This document shows, piece after piece, positions 1 through 8,563 of a stretch of DNA of 64,000 nt. Every line of letters begins with the position of its first letter. The stretch's first letter is position 1. Both the position numbers and the translations under genes were made by a program. The stretch lies in the NCBI GenBank assembly GCA_964548175.1, contig CAZJQS010000001.1, forward strand, positions 1 to 64,000, read 5' to 3'. The stretch comes from JANQPA01 sp964548175 (lineage in GTDB: Bacteria; Bacteroidota; Bacteroidia; Chitinophagales; Saprospiraceae). A model generated the notes under the pieces. The model was given only the letters and a program-made list of their open reading frames with translations. It was not told where the DNA came from and searched no databases.

Positions 1-80
1 ATTTGCCGCCCCGAGGGCGGCAAGTTATCTTCAAATATAGGTTTTGTTGGCGCCTAAGGCGCCAACAAAACCTATATTTG
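1..80. repeat. Compound palindromic repeat, copy A (cut by window edge)
   Basis: Two adjacent hairpins. Positions 3-11 pair with 15-23 (TTGCCGCCC arm), and positions 32-54 pair perfectly with 58-80 (23 bp, 3-nt loop). Read on the minus strand, the block aligns with 54044-54135, in the same hairpin order. Several differences between copies occur as matched pairs in the stem (for example ATAGG/CCTAT here, ATAAG/CTTAT there), so the stem is preserved. It sits just upstream of the DUF5682 gene and its left end lies outside the window. Confidence 0.85.
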
Positions 81-104
81 AAATAGTTTGCTTATTTAAG
101 GGCT

Positions 105-2297
105 ATGATCAAGATATTCGGTATAAGGCATCACGGACCTGGTTCGGCTAAACGGCTAAGCAAAGCGCTCAGGGCTTTTCAGCCTGATTGCATATTGATC
201 GAACTTCCGGAAGAAGCCGAAAAAGTACTGAAGCAAGCCGATGATCCTGACCTGCGACCGCCGGTGGCGTTATTGATCTACCCTTCCAATGATTTTCAGG
301 GTGGTGCTTATCTTCCATTTGCCGAGTTTTCTCCGGAATGGCAGGCACTGCAATATGGCTTTAAGCAGAACATCCCCATCATTCCTATGGATCTGTCGAT
401 CGGTGTTCAACTCCCCGGGTATTCCCGGAAGAACAACAACAACGGCCTGCGTCGCGATCCGCTCGGGTATCTGGCCCAACTGGCCGGGTTTGGCGATTCG
501 GAGCGCTGGTGGGATGCGACAATGGAGCAAGAAGATGACGACCTGGCAGTATTTGACATGATCGAAGAGATGACAGCTGCCTTGCGTGAAGGCAGTCTTT
601 TTGATGAGCCTCCGCTGAATATTGCGCGGGAAGCATTTATGAGGCAAGTTTTAAGGAATGCTGATAAAAAAGGATATCAAAAAATAGCAGTGATCTGCGG
701 CGCCTGGCACGGTCCGGCCCTGAGCCGGTGGCAAAGCATTACAGCGGCTTCCGATAGAGCCAGGCTCAAGGGGTTAAAAAAAGAAAAATATGCCGTAAGC
801 TGGATACCTTGGAATTATGAGCGCTTAGCCTTCAGCTCCGGCTACGGAGCAGGTGTTGTTTCTCCAGCATGGTACGAATTGCTTTTTCGTTACAAAACAT
901 CCATCAGCACAAGATGGATGTCCAAAGCCGGTCGTTTATTGCGCAAGGAAGGGCAGGAAGCATCACCTGCCAATGTAGTGGAGGCTGTGAGATTATCAGA
1001 AACCTTAACGGCGCTGCGCAACAAACCGCTGCCAGAGCTCTCCGAGTTGGAAGATGCCGCTGTCACCGTACTTTGCAGGGGCGACCACGAATTGTTCGGA
1101 CTGATCCGTAAAAAACTGGTCACCGGGCAAAAGGCGGGAAAAGTCCCTCAGCGGCTGACCACCATCCCCCTGCAGAAAGATTTTGAAAAAAGGGTCAAGT
1201 CCGCCTATTTATCTAAAGCCTATAAAAGTCAGGAAGCAGTCACGAAAGAGCTGGACTTAAGAAAAGACACCCAATTATTAGCCAGCAAGCTGTTGCACAG
1301 TTTGCTGGTGCTGGAGGTTCCCTGGGGCAAACCCATGAAAGGCTCGCAATACAAAACAGGTAGTTTCAGCGAAAAATGGAAGCTCAAGTGGTCACCCGAC
1401 TACATTGTCCGCATCATTCAGTCTGCCGTATACGGCAATACGATCGAGGAAGCCGCGCTGAATAAGATGAAGGAGAAACTGGATCAGGCAGAAAGCCTAA
1501 AAGAACTGACCGAATTAATGGATCAATCCATCAAAGCAGGTATTCCTGGAATTATTGCTGTTTTAAGCCGGAAAATACAACGGGTAGCGGCTCTGACCAA
1601 AGACCTGCTTGCGCTGCTGGAAGCCTTGCCGACCCTGGTACAAGTGTATAAATACGGTGATCAGCGAAATAGCGAACTACTCTTTTTCAAACACCTGATC
1701 GAAGAGATCGTACCCCGCATCCGGGTGGGGCTGCCGGGGGCCTGCTCCGGCATAGAAGAAGAGCTGGCGGAAGAAGTCCTTACCAAACTGGCTCAGGCGC
1801 ATCATGCTGTTTTGCTGTATCAGCAAAAGGAAATGGTGGACAGCTGGTATGCCACCTTAAAAACGATGGGCTCCATTCCGTCCGTGCATGTTCGGATACA
1901 AGGTTGGGCCTGGCGCACCCTATTCGACCGGGGCAAGATAGACATGGTAACTATGGAGCGCATCATCAGCGGGAATCTGGTCACCCTGGACCCTCCAATG
2001 GAATTTGCACGCTGGCTGGAAGGTTTTTTGGACGGCAGTGGACTGTTGCTCATTCATAATCCTTCATTCTGGACGCTGCTGGATGAATGGATAACCGATA
2101 TTCCGGAGGAACAATTTAAAACCATCCTCCCGGTGTTGAGGAGATCTTTCGCGCTCTTCCAGCCCCCTGAAAGACAAAAAATGCTGGAGATGGCCAGGTG
2201 GGGCATCCCTTCTATTTCAGGCGAACAGGAGGACGCCATAGATGAAGAGCAGGCTGAGCCTGTGCTGAAAGTAGTCAGAAAGTTATTGGAGAGTTAA
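105..2297 (+). CDS. DUF5682 family protein
   Basis: A 730-residue protein with no signal peptide or membrane segment, so probably cytoplasmic. The family hallmark GIRHHGPGSA is at residues 6-15, followed by IELPEE (32-37), PIIPMD (91-96), AREAFM (174-179) and GAWHGPAL (199-206). These conserved His/Glu/Asp positions are arranged as in TraB/EreA-like putative hydrolases, to which I believe DUF5682 is related (from memory). The C-terminal two thirds is helical and variable. In other bacteria DUF5682 genes often sit beside MoxR-type AAA ATPase, VWA and SWIM-finger genes. None is within this window downstream, so any partners must lie to the left of position 1. Start: first ATG, right after the palindromic repeat. 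Biochemical activity is unknown. Confidence 0.85.
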   Translation: MIKIFGIRHHGPGSAKRLSKALRAFQPDCILIELPEEAEKVLKQADDPDLRPPVALLIYPSNDFQGGAYLPFAEFSPEWQALQYGFKQNIPIIPMDLSIGVQLPGYSRKNNNNGLRRDPLGYLAQLAGFGDSERWWDATMEQEDDDLAVFDMIEEMTAALREGSLFDEPPLNIAREAFMRQVLRNADKKGYQKIAVICGAWHGPALSRWQSITAASDRARLKGLKKEKYAVSWIPWNYERLAFSSGYGAGVVSPAWYELLFRYKTSISTRWMSKAGRLLRKEGQEASPANVVEAVRLSETLTALRNKPLPELSELEDAAVTVLCRGDHELFGLIRKKLVTGQKAGKVPQRLTTIPLQKDFEKRVKSAYLSKAYKSQEAVTKELDLRKDTQLLASKLLHSLLVLEVPWGKPMKGSQYKTGSFSEKWKLKWSPDYIVRIIQSAVYGNTIEEAALNKMKEKLDQAESLKELTELMDQSIKAGIPGIIAVLSRKIQRVAALTKDLLALLEALPTLVQVYKYGDQRNSELLFFKHLIEEIVPRIRVGLPGACSGIEEELAEEVLTKLAQAHHAVLLYQQKEMVDSWYATLKTMGSIPSVHVRIQGWAWRTLFDRGKIDMVTMERIISGNLVTLDPPMEFARWLEGFLDGSGLLLIHNPSFWTLLDEWITDIPEEQFKTILPVLRRSFALFQPPERQKMLEMARWGIPSISGEQEDAIDEEQAEPVLKVVRKLLES

Positions 2298-2378
2298 TAC
2301 CGTATTAATCTTCCCTTCACATTCAAACACCATATTTGTGTATCAACAAAAATCCTATACTGTAGCCCTATATGTGAT

Positions 2379-2412
2379 GGCTATGCCGATCTCCAAGCGC
2401 ATAGCCTTTTTT
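2379..2412 (+). terminator. Rho-independent terminator of the DUF5682 gene
   Basis: GGCTATGC at 2379-2386 pairs with GCATAGCC at 2399-2406 and is followed by six T (2407-2412). It lies between the convergent DUF5682 and scpA genes and touches the scpA stop codon. Confidence 0.75.
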
Positions 2413-3163
2413 ATGCGGCTTGCTCTAAGACTTTTTCCACCCAAAAGTTATTCGGCCCAATACCTGAAATGATGCGGACCTTTTCCAAATTAGCCAATTC
2501 CAGCAGGGCAAGGAAGGTAACGATGGCGTGAATGCGATTTTGACACGAGCCGAAAATCCGCTCGAATTTAGCCTTTTTCTCAGTAAGGAGGACAGACAAG
2601 ATCTGGCTTTGGGATTCTTCAATCGTATAGCTGAACTGAATGATCTGATGTACCTGCTTGTGATTGGCGATCTTGTATCTTTCCGTAACTTTCTCGAAAG
2701 CCTTAAGCAGCTTAAACAGCGTAAGCGATTCCAGCTCTACGTCTACGAGGGCCTTATTCGCAATTTTCCTTAGTTCAGAGGGAGTGTTCCCACGGTATTC
2801 GCGCTCCGCCCGCTTTTCTTCCAGCTTGCGCATATCGTCCAGTACACTCTTATATTTGCGGTATTCCAGCAAACGCTGAACAAGCTCTTCGCGTGGGTCG
2901 ATCTCATTGCCTTCCTCGTCTTTTTCCTTGCGCGGGAGCAACATTTTTGCTTTGATCCGGCAAAGCGTGGCTGCTACCAGCACAAATTCACTGGCCAGGT
3001 CGATGTTCATGACCTCCATCTGATGGATGTAGTCCAGGAAATCATCGGTAATTTTAGCGATGGGGATGTCGTAGACGTCCAGCTCGTCCCGCTCGATAAA
3101 GAACAACAGGAGATCAAAGGGACCTTCAAATTGGGCGATCCGGACGGTATAAGTTGCACTCAT
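2411..3163 (-). CDS. scpA: Segregation and condensation protein A (ScpA, kleisin)
   Basis: A 250-residue cytoplasmic kleisin that bridges the SMC ATPase heads with ScpB in the bacterial condensin. The N-terminal signature FEGPFDLLLFFIERDELDVY is at about residues 12-31. A charged helical middle follows (KAKMLLPRKEKDEEG), and a C-terminal winged-helix segment ends near HAIVTFLALLELANLEKV. Length is normal for the family. Neither scpB nor smc is in the window, so the gene stands alone, as is usual in Bacteroidota. A short inverted repeat lies just upstream (3178-3185 with 3200-3207) in the 209-bp gap shared with the divergent methylase gene. Confidence 0.95.
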   Translation of the reverse strand: MSATYTVRIAQFEGPFDLLLFFIERDELDVYDIPIAKITDDFLDYIHQMEVMNIDLASEFVLVAATLCRIKAKMLLPRKEKDEEGNEIDPREELVQRLLEYRKYKSVLDDMRKLEEKRAEREYRGNTPSELRKIANKALVDVELESLTLFKLLKAFEKVTERYKIANHKQVHQIIQFSYTIEESQSQILSVLLTEKKAKFERIFGSCQNRIHAIVTFLALLELANLEKVRIISGIGPNNFWVEKVLEQAA

Positions 3164-3273
3164 ATTTTTCTTTTAGAGAAGTTGTCCGAACATCTTTGAA
3201 CAACTTCAAAAAAATGTCATAATACTGTAGCATTTCAAGCTACAACTTTTTACGGGCAGAACCAAAGATGGGT

Positions 3274-3307
3274 TTTGGTCCGGCTGTGGAAAACTCTGTT
3301 ATCTTTG
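3274..3307 (+). promoter_or_regulatory. Bacteroidota-type promoter for the RsmI-like gene
   Basis: TATCTTTG at 3300-3307 is a perfect match to the -7 element TAnnTTTG, and TTTG at 3274-3277 is a -33 candidate 22 bp upstream. The start codon is at 3373, implying a leader of about 60 nt. Confidence 0.55.
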
Positions 3308-3372
3308 GGTAATCAATTGATAGCCGTTGTTTTAGATATACTGTTAACCCAAAAAAATGTGAATAAATTTTT

Positions 3373-4083
3373 ATGAACCCAAAAGGTAAACTGTACTTAT
3401 TGCCCACCTCTCTGGGAGAGCATACTACTCACGCCATTCCCGATCTCAACATCAGGATCATGGACTCGTTACGGTTCTTTATTGCCGAGCGTGCTAAGAC
3501 AGCCCGCCATTTCATCAAAGCCTGTATCCCGGATAAGGATCTTGCTCCGCTTCAGATCACAGAATTGAATAAACGTACCCGGCCTGAAGACCTTCCCCGT
3601 CTGTTGCAACCTGCCCTTGACGGTAATGACCTGGGGCTCATGTCGGAAGCCGGCTGCCCGGGAGTCGCCGACCCGGGCGCCCGGATCGTGCAGATGGCTC
3701 ATCAAAAAGGCATTCAAGTTGTGCCCTTGACAGGCCCCTCCTCCATCATTCTGGCGTTAATGGCAAGCGGAATGAACGGTCAGCATTTTTGTTTCAACGG
3801 TTACCTCTCGCCCAAAAAACCCGAGTTGGCCAAAGAACTGAAAAGGCTGGAACAATTATCCCAAAAGCGGAAACAGACCCAGCTGTTCATCGAAACACCT
3901 TATCGCAATAATGGACTTGTGGAAACGGCCCTGCAGAGCCTTTCGTCTAACACGCTGTTCTGCATCGCAGTGGATTTGACGCTACCCACGGAATATATCA
4001 AGACTTTGACCGTTGCCGAGTGGAACGAAGAAGAAATACCCGATTTGCATAAACGTCCGGCTATATTTTTGTTAATGACATAA
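3373..4083 (+). CDS. SAM-dependent methyltransferase, RsmI-like (tetrapyrrole methylase fold)
   Basis: A 236-residue cytoplasmic protein of the RsmI/tetrapyrrole methylase family. RsmI 2'-O-methylates C1402 of 16S rRNA. The SAM-binding motif SEAGCPGVADPG is at 91-102 and LTGPSSIILALMASG at 119-133, both in the expected order. The protein is shorter than classical RsmI (about 280 residues). The N-terminal part is divergent, and the usual SDAGTPLISDPG is replaced. This matches the Bacteroidota subgroup annotated only as SAM-dependent methyltransferase, so the exact rRNA target is inferred. A hairpin terminator follows at once. Confidence 0.85.
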   Translation: MNPKGKLYLLPTSLGEHTTHAIPDLNIRIMDSLRFFIAERAKTARHFIKACIPDKDLAPLQITELNKRTRPEDLPRLLQPALDGNDLGLMSEAGCPGVADPGARIVQMAHQKGIQVVPLTGPSSIILALMASGMNGQHFCFNGYLSPKKPELAKELKRLEQLSQKRKQTQLFIETPYRNNGLVETALQSLSSNTLFCIAVDLTLPTEYIKTLTVAEWNEEEIPDLHKRPAIFLLMT

Positions 4084-4088
4084 AAAAA

Positions 4089-4122
4089 CTTAGTTTTATT
4101 TTCAAACTAAGCAAACTTTTTT
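4089..4122 (+). terminator. Terminator after the RsmI-like gene
   Basis: CTTAGTTT (4089-4096) pairs with AAACTAAG (4104-4111), followed shortly by a T-run. It separates this gene from nadA. Confidence 0.6.
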
Positions 4123-4183
4123 CCAGCCCTTTTCGTTCTACTCTACAAGATCAAAATGAATTTCTTCCATCTAAATTTTTAGT

Positions 4184-5188
4184 ATGAGCACAATAGCTGT
4201 CGCTGAAAAGCATCTCAATAAAAAGGGGTATCTCGATCTGGAAGTAGACCCCACACTGGATCTTTTTGAAGAGATTGAAAAACTAAAAAAAGAAAAGAAT
4301 GCTATTATTCTGGCGCACTACTACCAGGAATCTGATATTCAGGATATAGCCGATTACATCGGTGATAGCCTGGGCCTTTCGCAGCAGGCAGCCAAAACGG
4401 AAGCCGATGTGATCGTTTTTGCCGGCGTACATTTTATGGCGGAAACGGCAAAGATTCTCTCTCCGCATAAAAAGGTCCTGCTGCCGGATCTGAAAGCCGG
4501 CTGTTCGCTGGCCGACTCCTGCCCGCCGCCGCTGTTCAGAAAATTCAAGGAAATGTATCCCGATCACATGGTGGTGAGCTATATTAACTGTACAGCCGAA
4601 TTGAAGACGCTGACCGACATCTGCTGCACTTCTACAAATGCTGTTCACATCATTAACAGCATACCTGAAGACAAAGAGATCATTTTTGCGCCGGACATCA
4701 ACCTGGGTCGCTATCTGGAGAAAAAGACCGGCCGGAAGATGGTCTTGTGGAACGGCTCCTGTATGGTGCATGAGATATTTTCCGCGGAAAAGATCACTAA
4801 ACTTATGATGCGGCATCCCGAAGCTAAGCTGATCGCCCACCCGGAGTGTGAAGAACACATACTGGAGAAGGCAGATTTCATAGCTTCCACAACCGGCTTA
4901 TTGAATTATACCCAAAAAAGCGACGCCGCAGCATTTATTGTAGCCACAGAAGCCGGCATCATTCATCAGATGAAGAAGGCTTCTCCCGAGAAGACTTTTA
5001 TTCCTGCGCCGCCCAACAACACCTGCGCCTGCAATGAGTGCCCGCACATGAGGAGAAATACCCTGGAAAAGCTGTATTTGTGTATGAAGCACGAACTACC
5101 GGAAATTACTCTCCCTGAATGGGTGATCAGGGAAGGCAGAGCCAGTATTGACCGGATGCTGGAGATCTCGGCAAAAGCCGGGCTCTGA
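4184..5188 (+). CDS. nadA: Quinolinate synthase NadA
   Basis: A 334-residue cytoplasmic [4Fe-4S] enzyme that condenses iminoaspartate with dihydroxyacetone phosphate to quinolinate, the precursor of NAD. AHYYQ (44-48) and DSLGLS (61-66) are substrate-site motifs. The cluster cysteines are C107 (AGCSLADSC), C193 (GSCMVHE) and one of the group C281/C283/C286 (CACNECPHM), most likely C286. HPEC (219-222) and STTGLL (235-240) are conserved. The length fits the compact NadA form. nadB and nadC are not adjacent, so this is a stand-alone gene. Confidence 0.97.
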   Translation: MSTIAVAEKHLNKKGYLDLEVDPTLDLFEEIEKLKKEKNAIILAHYYQESDIQDIADYIGDSLGLSQQAAKTEADVIVFAGVHFMAETAKILSPHKKVLLPDLKAGCSLADSCPPPLFRKFKEMYPDHMVVSYINCTAELKTLTDICCTSTNAVHIINSIPEDKEIIFAPDINLGRYLEKKTGRKMVLWNGSCMVHEIFSAEKITKLMMRHPEAKLIAHPECEEHILEKADFIASTTGLLNYTQKSDAAAFIVATEAGIIHQMKKASPEKTFIPAPPNNTCACNECPHMRRNTLEKLYLCMKHELPEITLPEWVIREGRASIDRMLEISAKAGL

Positions 5189-5491
5189 GCTAATAAACAC
5201 GAGTCATCCTGAAATTTTGAGACTAATTTAATCATTTGATTTTCAGGTTTTTAATAAACAGTTACCGTTTGTTCGTTATCGGTTAACAATAACAGCCTGA
5301 TAACCAATAACTATTAACTGATAATTTTTTATTAAAAAGCAAGTATATAATGAGTTATTACTTCCCAAAATCAGGGATGATTCATAATGTATTAAATAAA
5401 TACGTTTACAAATACCATAACCCTCTCACCTACCGTTAAAAAGGGACATTAAAAAAATCTGAGCAAAAGATTTACGAATACCGCTGTCGGC
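5189..5491. other. AT-rich intergenic spacer
   Basis: 303 bp of AT-rich DNA between nadA and the DUF6089 gene, with diverged repeats of GATAACCAATAAC/GTTATCGGTTAAC type. I found no convincing ORF, RNA gene or terminator in it. It probably holds the promoter of the barrel gene. Confidence 0.5.
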
Positions 5492-6340
5492 ATGAGAAAA
5501 ATAATCTTACTATCCACTCTGGCTATACTTTTTATGTCCCAACCCTTTTCCGGAACGGCGCAGCAGCGCGGCTGGGAAGCGGGATTTTGGCTGGGGACTG
5601 CTTTCTATTTTGGAGATCTCAACACCAGCTATAATCTAAGCTTGCCCGGCCCCGCCGGTGGGGTGATGGCCAGGTATAATTTCAATGAACGCGTTTGTTT
5701 CAAGCTGTCTGCTAACTACGGACAGGTCAGAGCAGATGATGCCTTATCGAAGAACGTATATGAGCGGGCCCGAAACCTGAGTTTCCGTTCTAATGTTTTT
5801 GACGCCGCCTTACAATTTGAATTCAATTTTCTTCCCTACAGCCATGGAAGCGAAGACGAATTTTTCACCCCTTATGTCTTTGCGGGGTTTAATATGTTCA
5901 CTTTCAACCCTCAGGCTGAATACCAGGGAACGTATTACGACCTAAGAGAACTAGGTACCGAAGGGCAATTTCCCGGAGAAGAATACTTCTCTTTCTCCGG
6001 AGGCTTATTATATGGGATCGGTTTTAAAGTGGATCTCAATTACGAATGGAGCATTAACATCGAACTGGGCGCCCGGCAGTTATTCACGGACTACATTGAC
6101 GACGTTAGCACCGTCTATCCCGATATGAGAGAACTGGAAAGGAACCGTGGAGATGTAGCCGTTGCGCTTTCGGATCCTTCCATCATTATCCCCGGAGTTA
6201 CCGAGGGCAAGATCGGGGAGGAAGGCAAGCAGCGCGGCAACAGCGGCAATAACGACAGCTACGTCATGCTGGGGGTAGGGCTGGTGTACTATTTTGGGGA
6301 TATTCGCTGCCCGGACTACGGGGGAAGGAAAAGGAGATAG
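5492..6340 (+). CDS. DUF6089-like outer-membrane beta-barrel protein
   Basis: A 282-residue exported protein. A Sec signal peptide spans residues 1-23 (hydrophobic ILLSTLAILFMSQPF, cleavage near GTAQ). It is followed by alternating aromatic strands, beginning WEAGFWLGTAFYFGDLN, typical of the small barrels grouped as DUF6089 in Bacteroidota. The last strand, ending VMLGVGLVYYFGD, precedes a short basic tail (GGRKRR). Proteins of this family are linked to the cell envelope in gliding and T9SS-bearing bacteria, but a precise role is not known. The family call is by pattern. It appears monocistronic. Confidence 0.75.
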   Translation: MRKIILLSTLAILFMSQPFSGTAQQRGWEAGFWLGTAFYFGDLNTSYNLSLPGPAGGVMARYNFNERVCFKLSANYGQVRADDALSKNVYERARNLSFRSNVFDAALQFEFNFLPYSHGSEDEFFTPYVFAGFNMFTFNPQAEYQGTYYDLRELGTEGQFPGEEYFSFSGGLLYGIGFKVDLNYEWSINIELGARQLFTDYIDDVSTVYPDMRELERNRGDVAVALSDPSIIIPGVTEGKIGEEGKQRGNSGNNDSYVMLGVGLVYYFGDIRCPDYGGRKRR

Positions 6341-6429
6341 GTTACAAAAATGCTTGACTACCCCTTTTTGGTTTTGAGGTAAAAATGCCTAATTTAACTG
6401 CATAAAGAATCAGAACCAAAACCAAGCGA

Positions 6430-7824
6430 ATGAACGTAAGGGTCAAGTTTCTCGGAGGCGCCCGCTCCGTTACCGGATCGAAATATTTACTGGAAATTGA
6501 TGATTTTAATTTACTGATCGACTGCGGCCTTTTCCAGGGCCTGAAGGAGATTCGCCGTCGAAACTGGGACCCATTCCCCATCCCTCCTGAAGAAATAGAT
6601 GCAGTTATTCTCACCCATGCACACATCGATCATAGCGGGTATTTGCCCCGGCTGGTCGACGAAGGTTTTAACGGTCCTATTTATTGCACTTATCCTACAG
6701 AAGACCTGGTCAAGATTCTTTTACTGGATTCGGCCAAACTCCAGGAAGAAGAAGCCCTCTTTGCCCGTCGAAAGGGTTATTCCCGTCATGAAAACCCACA
6801 GCCGCTGTACGGGGTCAGGGAAGCAGAGCGAGTGTTCCCATTGATCAGTGCTTTCGGATATAAAGAAAGGATTAACATTACCGGCAATATAGCCGTTACG
6901 TTTCAGGATGCAGGCCACATTCTGGGTTCTTCTATCGTAGAGTTGTTTTTACAAGGAAATACGCAGCAGAAGAAGATCGTTTTTTCTGGCGATCTGGGCC
7001 GGTACGATCAGCCTGTTTTTTATGACCCCACCCCTATAAAAGAAGCCGATATTTTATTTATTGAATCCACCTATGGTGACCGGGAAGCCCTGGAGAAGGA
7101 TGCGGCCTCCGAAATGGCCAAAATCATCAACGAAACGGTATCAATTGGCGGGCACGTGATCATTCCGGCCTTTGCGGTGGGCCGTACGCAGATCGTACTT
7201 TATTATATCCGCGAACTGATGGTTGCCGGCCGCATTCCAAAAGTGCCGGTTTATGTGGATAGCCCGATGGCCATAAGCGTAACGGATCTTTACAAGAGGA
7301 ACCCCACTTGCCATAAATTGCGCAACGGCCGAAAGGAGTCTATTTTTGATTATGGCCAGTTCAAATACCAGCGCAGCCAGCAGACGTCCAAGCTGTTGAA
7401 CGAGCTTAAAGAGCCGGCAATCATAATTTCTGCCAGCGGCATGGCTTCAGGAGGACGGGTATTGCATCATTTGTATCATCGCCTGCCTAATGCATTTGAT
7501 ACGGTACTTTTTGTAGGTTTCCAGGCGGTAGGGACCAGAGGCCGGCGATTGTTGGATGGGGAGCCGAGCGTGAGGATATTCGGGCAGGATGTTCCCGTCA
7601 AAGCACGAATTGAAAGGATCTATAGCCTATCTGCTCATGCTGACCGCAGCGAGTTGTTCGAATGGTTGGGTAATTTTGAGGACTCTCCCAAGTTCACTTT
7701 CATCGTCCACGGTGAGCCGGAGAGTGCGATGGCTTTTGGGGAGGCCATTCAGGAGAAACTCGACTGGTACCACGTCAAAGTACCGGATTATATGGATAGC
7801 GAGACCTTGTTTTGGCATATTTGA
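6430..7824 (+). CDS. MBL-fold/beta-CASP ribonuclease, CPSF type
   Basis: A 464-residue cytoplasmic metallo-hydrolase. The zinc motif THAHIDHSG is at 62-70, a further ligand motif DAGHILGSS is near 161, and the beta-CASP cap carries IPAFAVGRTQ and SASGMASGGRVLHH. The C-terminal RNA-specificity (RMMBL) part contains SLSAHADRSEL and FIVHGEPES. This is the full motif set of CPSF73/Ysh1-like RNA nucleases, which act on RNA 3' ends or decay. The native substrate in Bacteroidota is not established. The gene is convergent with the ABC operon, with only about 55 bp between them. Confidence 0.9.
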   Translation: MNVRVKFLGGARSVTGSKYLLEIDDFNLLIDCGLFQGLKEIRRRNWDPFPIPPEEIDAVILTHAHIDHSGYLPRLVDEGFNGPIYCTYPTEDLVKILLLDSAKLQEEEALFARRKGYSRHENPQPLYGVREAERVFPLISAFGYKERINITGNIAVTFQDAGHILGSSIVELFLQGNTQQKKIVFSGDLGRYDQPVFYDPTPIKEADILFIESTYGDREALEKDAASEMAKIINETVSIGGHVIIPAFAVGRTQIVLYYIRELMVAGRIPKVPVYVDSPMAISVTDLYKRNPTCHKLRNGRKESIFDYGQFKYQRSQQTSKLLNELKEPAIIISASGMASGGRVLHHLYHRLPNAFDTVLFVGFQAVGTRGRRLLDGEPSVRIFGQDVPVKARIERIYSLSAHADRSELFEWLGNFEDSPKFTFIVHGEPESAMAFGEAIQEKLDWYHVKVPDYMDSETLFWHI

Positions 7825-7879
7825 GAAAGTGTGCGTAAATGATCAGAATGCAAAGCCTCCATGTGCTGCCTGTTCATTT

Positions 7880-8560
7880 TCACCTTAGGATACGTCCATC
7901 TTCCATCATAATAATTCGGTCTGTTTTTTCGGCAAAATCAGGATCATGTGTAACGATAAGCAGGGAGAGATCATTTTCGTCACTAAGTTTTCTAAAAATA
8001 TTGAAAACGTTTTGTGAGTTTTTCAAATCCAGGTTTCCAGTGGGTTCATCGCCCATGATGATCAGAGGGTCGTTGATCAGCGCACGGGCGATGGCTACCC
8101 TTTGCTTTTCTCCACCGGAGATCATAGAAGCCTTTTTATGTGCATGATTCTCTATCCCCAGGATGGCTAGTTTGTCCATCGCATCGTTTCTAATTTGCGC
8201 CAAGCTTTTTTTTCCCAGCTTACGAGCAGGAAGCATCACATTATCCAACACCGTGAAGTCAGCCAGCAAATAATGAAACTGAAAAACAAATCCAATCTTT
8301 TCATTTCGGATTCGAGCTAAGTCCTCACTAGACTTACCGGTAAGTCTTTCTCCTCCTAAAAACAACTCACCCTCATAATCCCGGTCCATAGTCGACAAGA
8401 CATACAATAAGGTAGATTTCCCACAACCCGATTTTCCCATGATCGACACAAACTTTCCTCCCTCAATGGAAAACGAGATGTCTCTCAGCACATGAAACGA
8501 AACTGGTTTTCTAAAAAATTTATTGATGTTTCTAGTTTCTAAAACCACTGACATATTCAT
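7880..8560 (-). CDS. ABC transporter ATP-binding protein (LolD/MacB type)
   Basis: A 226-residue ATPase subunit. Walker A GKSGCGKST is at 42-50, the Q-loop near FVFQFHYLLADFTV, the signature SGGEKQR near 148, Walker B IIMGDEPTG and a switch His in VTHDPDFAE. These features place it in the MacB/LolD/FtsE group that drives mechanotransmission-type transporters. It is the last gene of a three-gene minus-strand operon, 3 bp after the permease. With the adaptor gene it should power export from the periplasm or inner membrane. The substrate is unknown. Confidence 0.93.
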   Translation of the reverse strand: MNMSVVLETRNINKFFRKPVSFHVLRDISFSIEGGKFVSIMGKSGCGKSTLLYVLSTMDRDYEGELFLGGERLTGKSSEDLARIRNEKIGFVFQFHYLLADFTVLDNVMLPARKLGKKSLAQIRNDAMDKLAILGIENHAHKKASMISGGEKQRVAIARALINDPLIIMGDEPTGNLDLKNSQNVFNIFRKLSDENDLSLLIVTHDPDFAEKTDRIIMMEDGRILR

Positions 8561-8563
8561 AAG

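Noticed and set aside
4283..4858. 191-codon minus-strand ORF within nadA
   Set aside because: Antisense of a well-supported enzyme, with Arg/Gln/Phe-rich nonsense composition.
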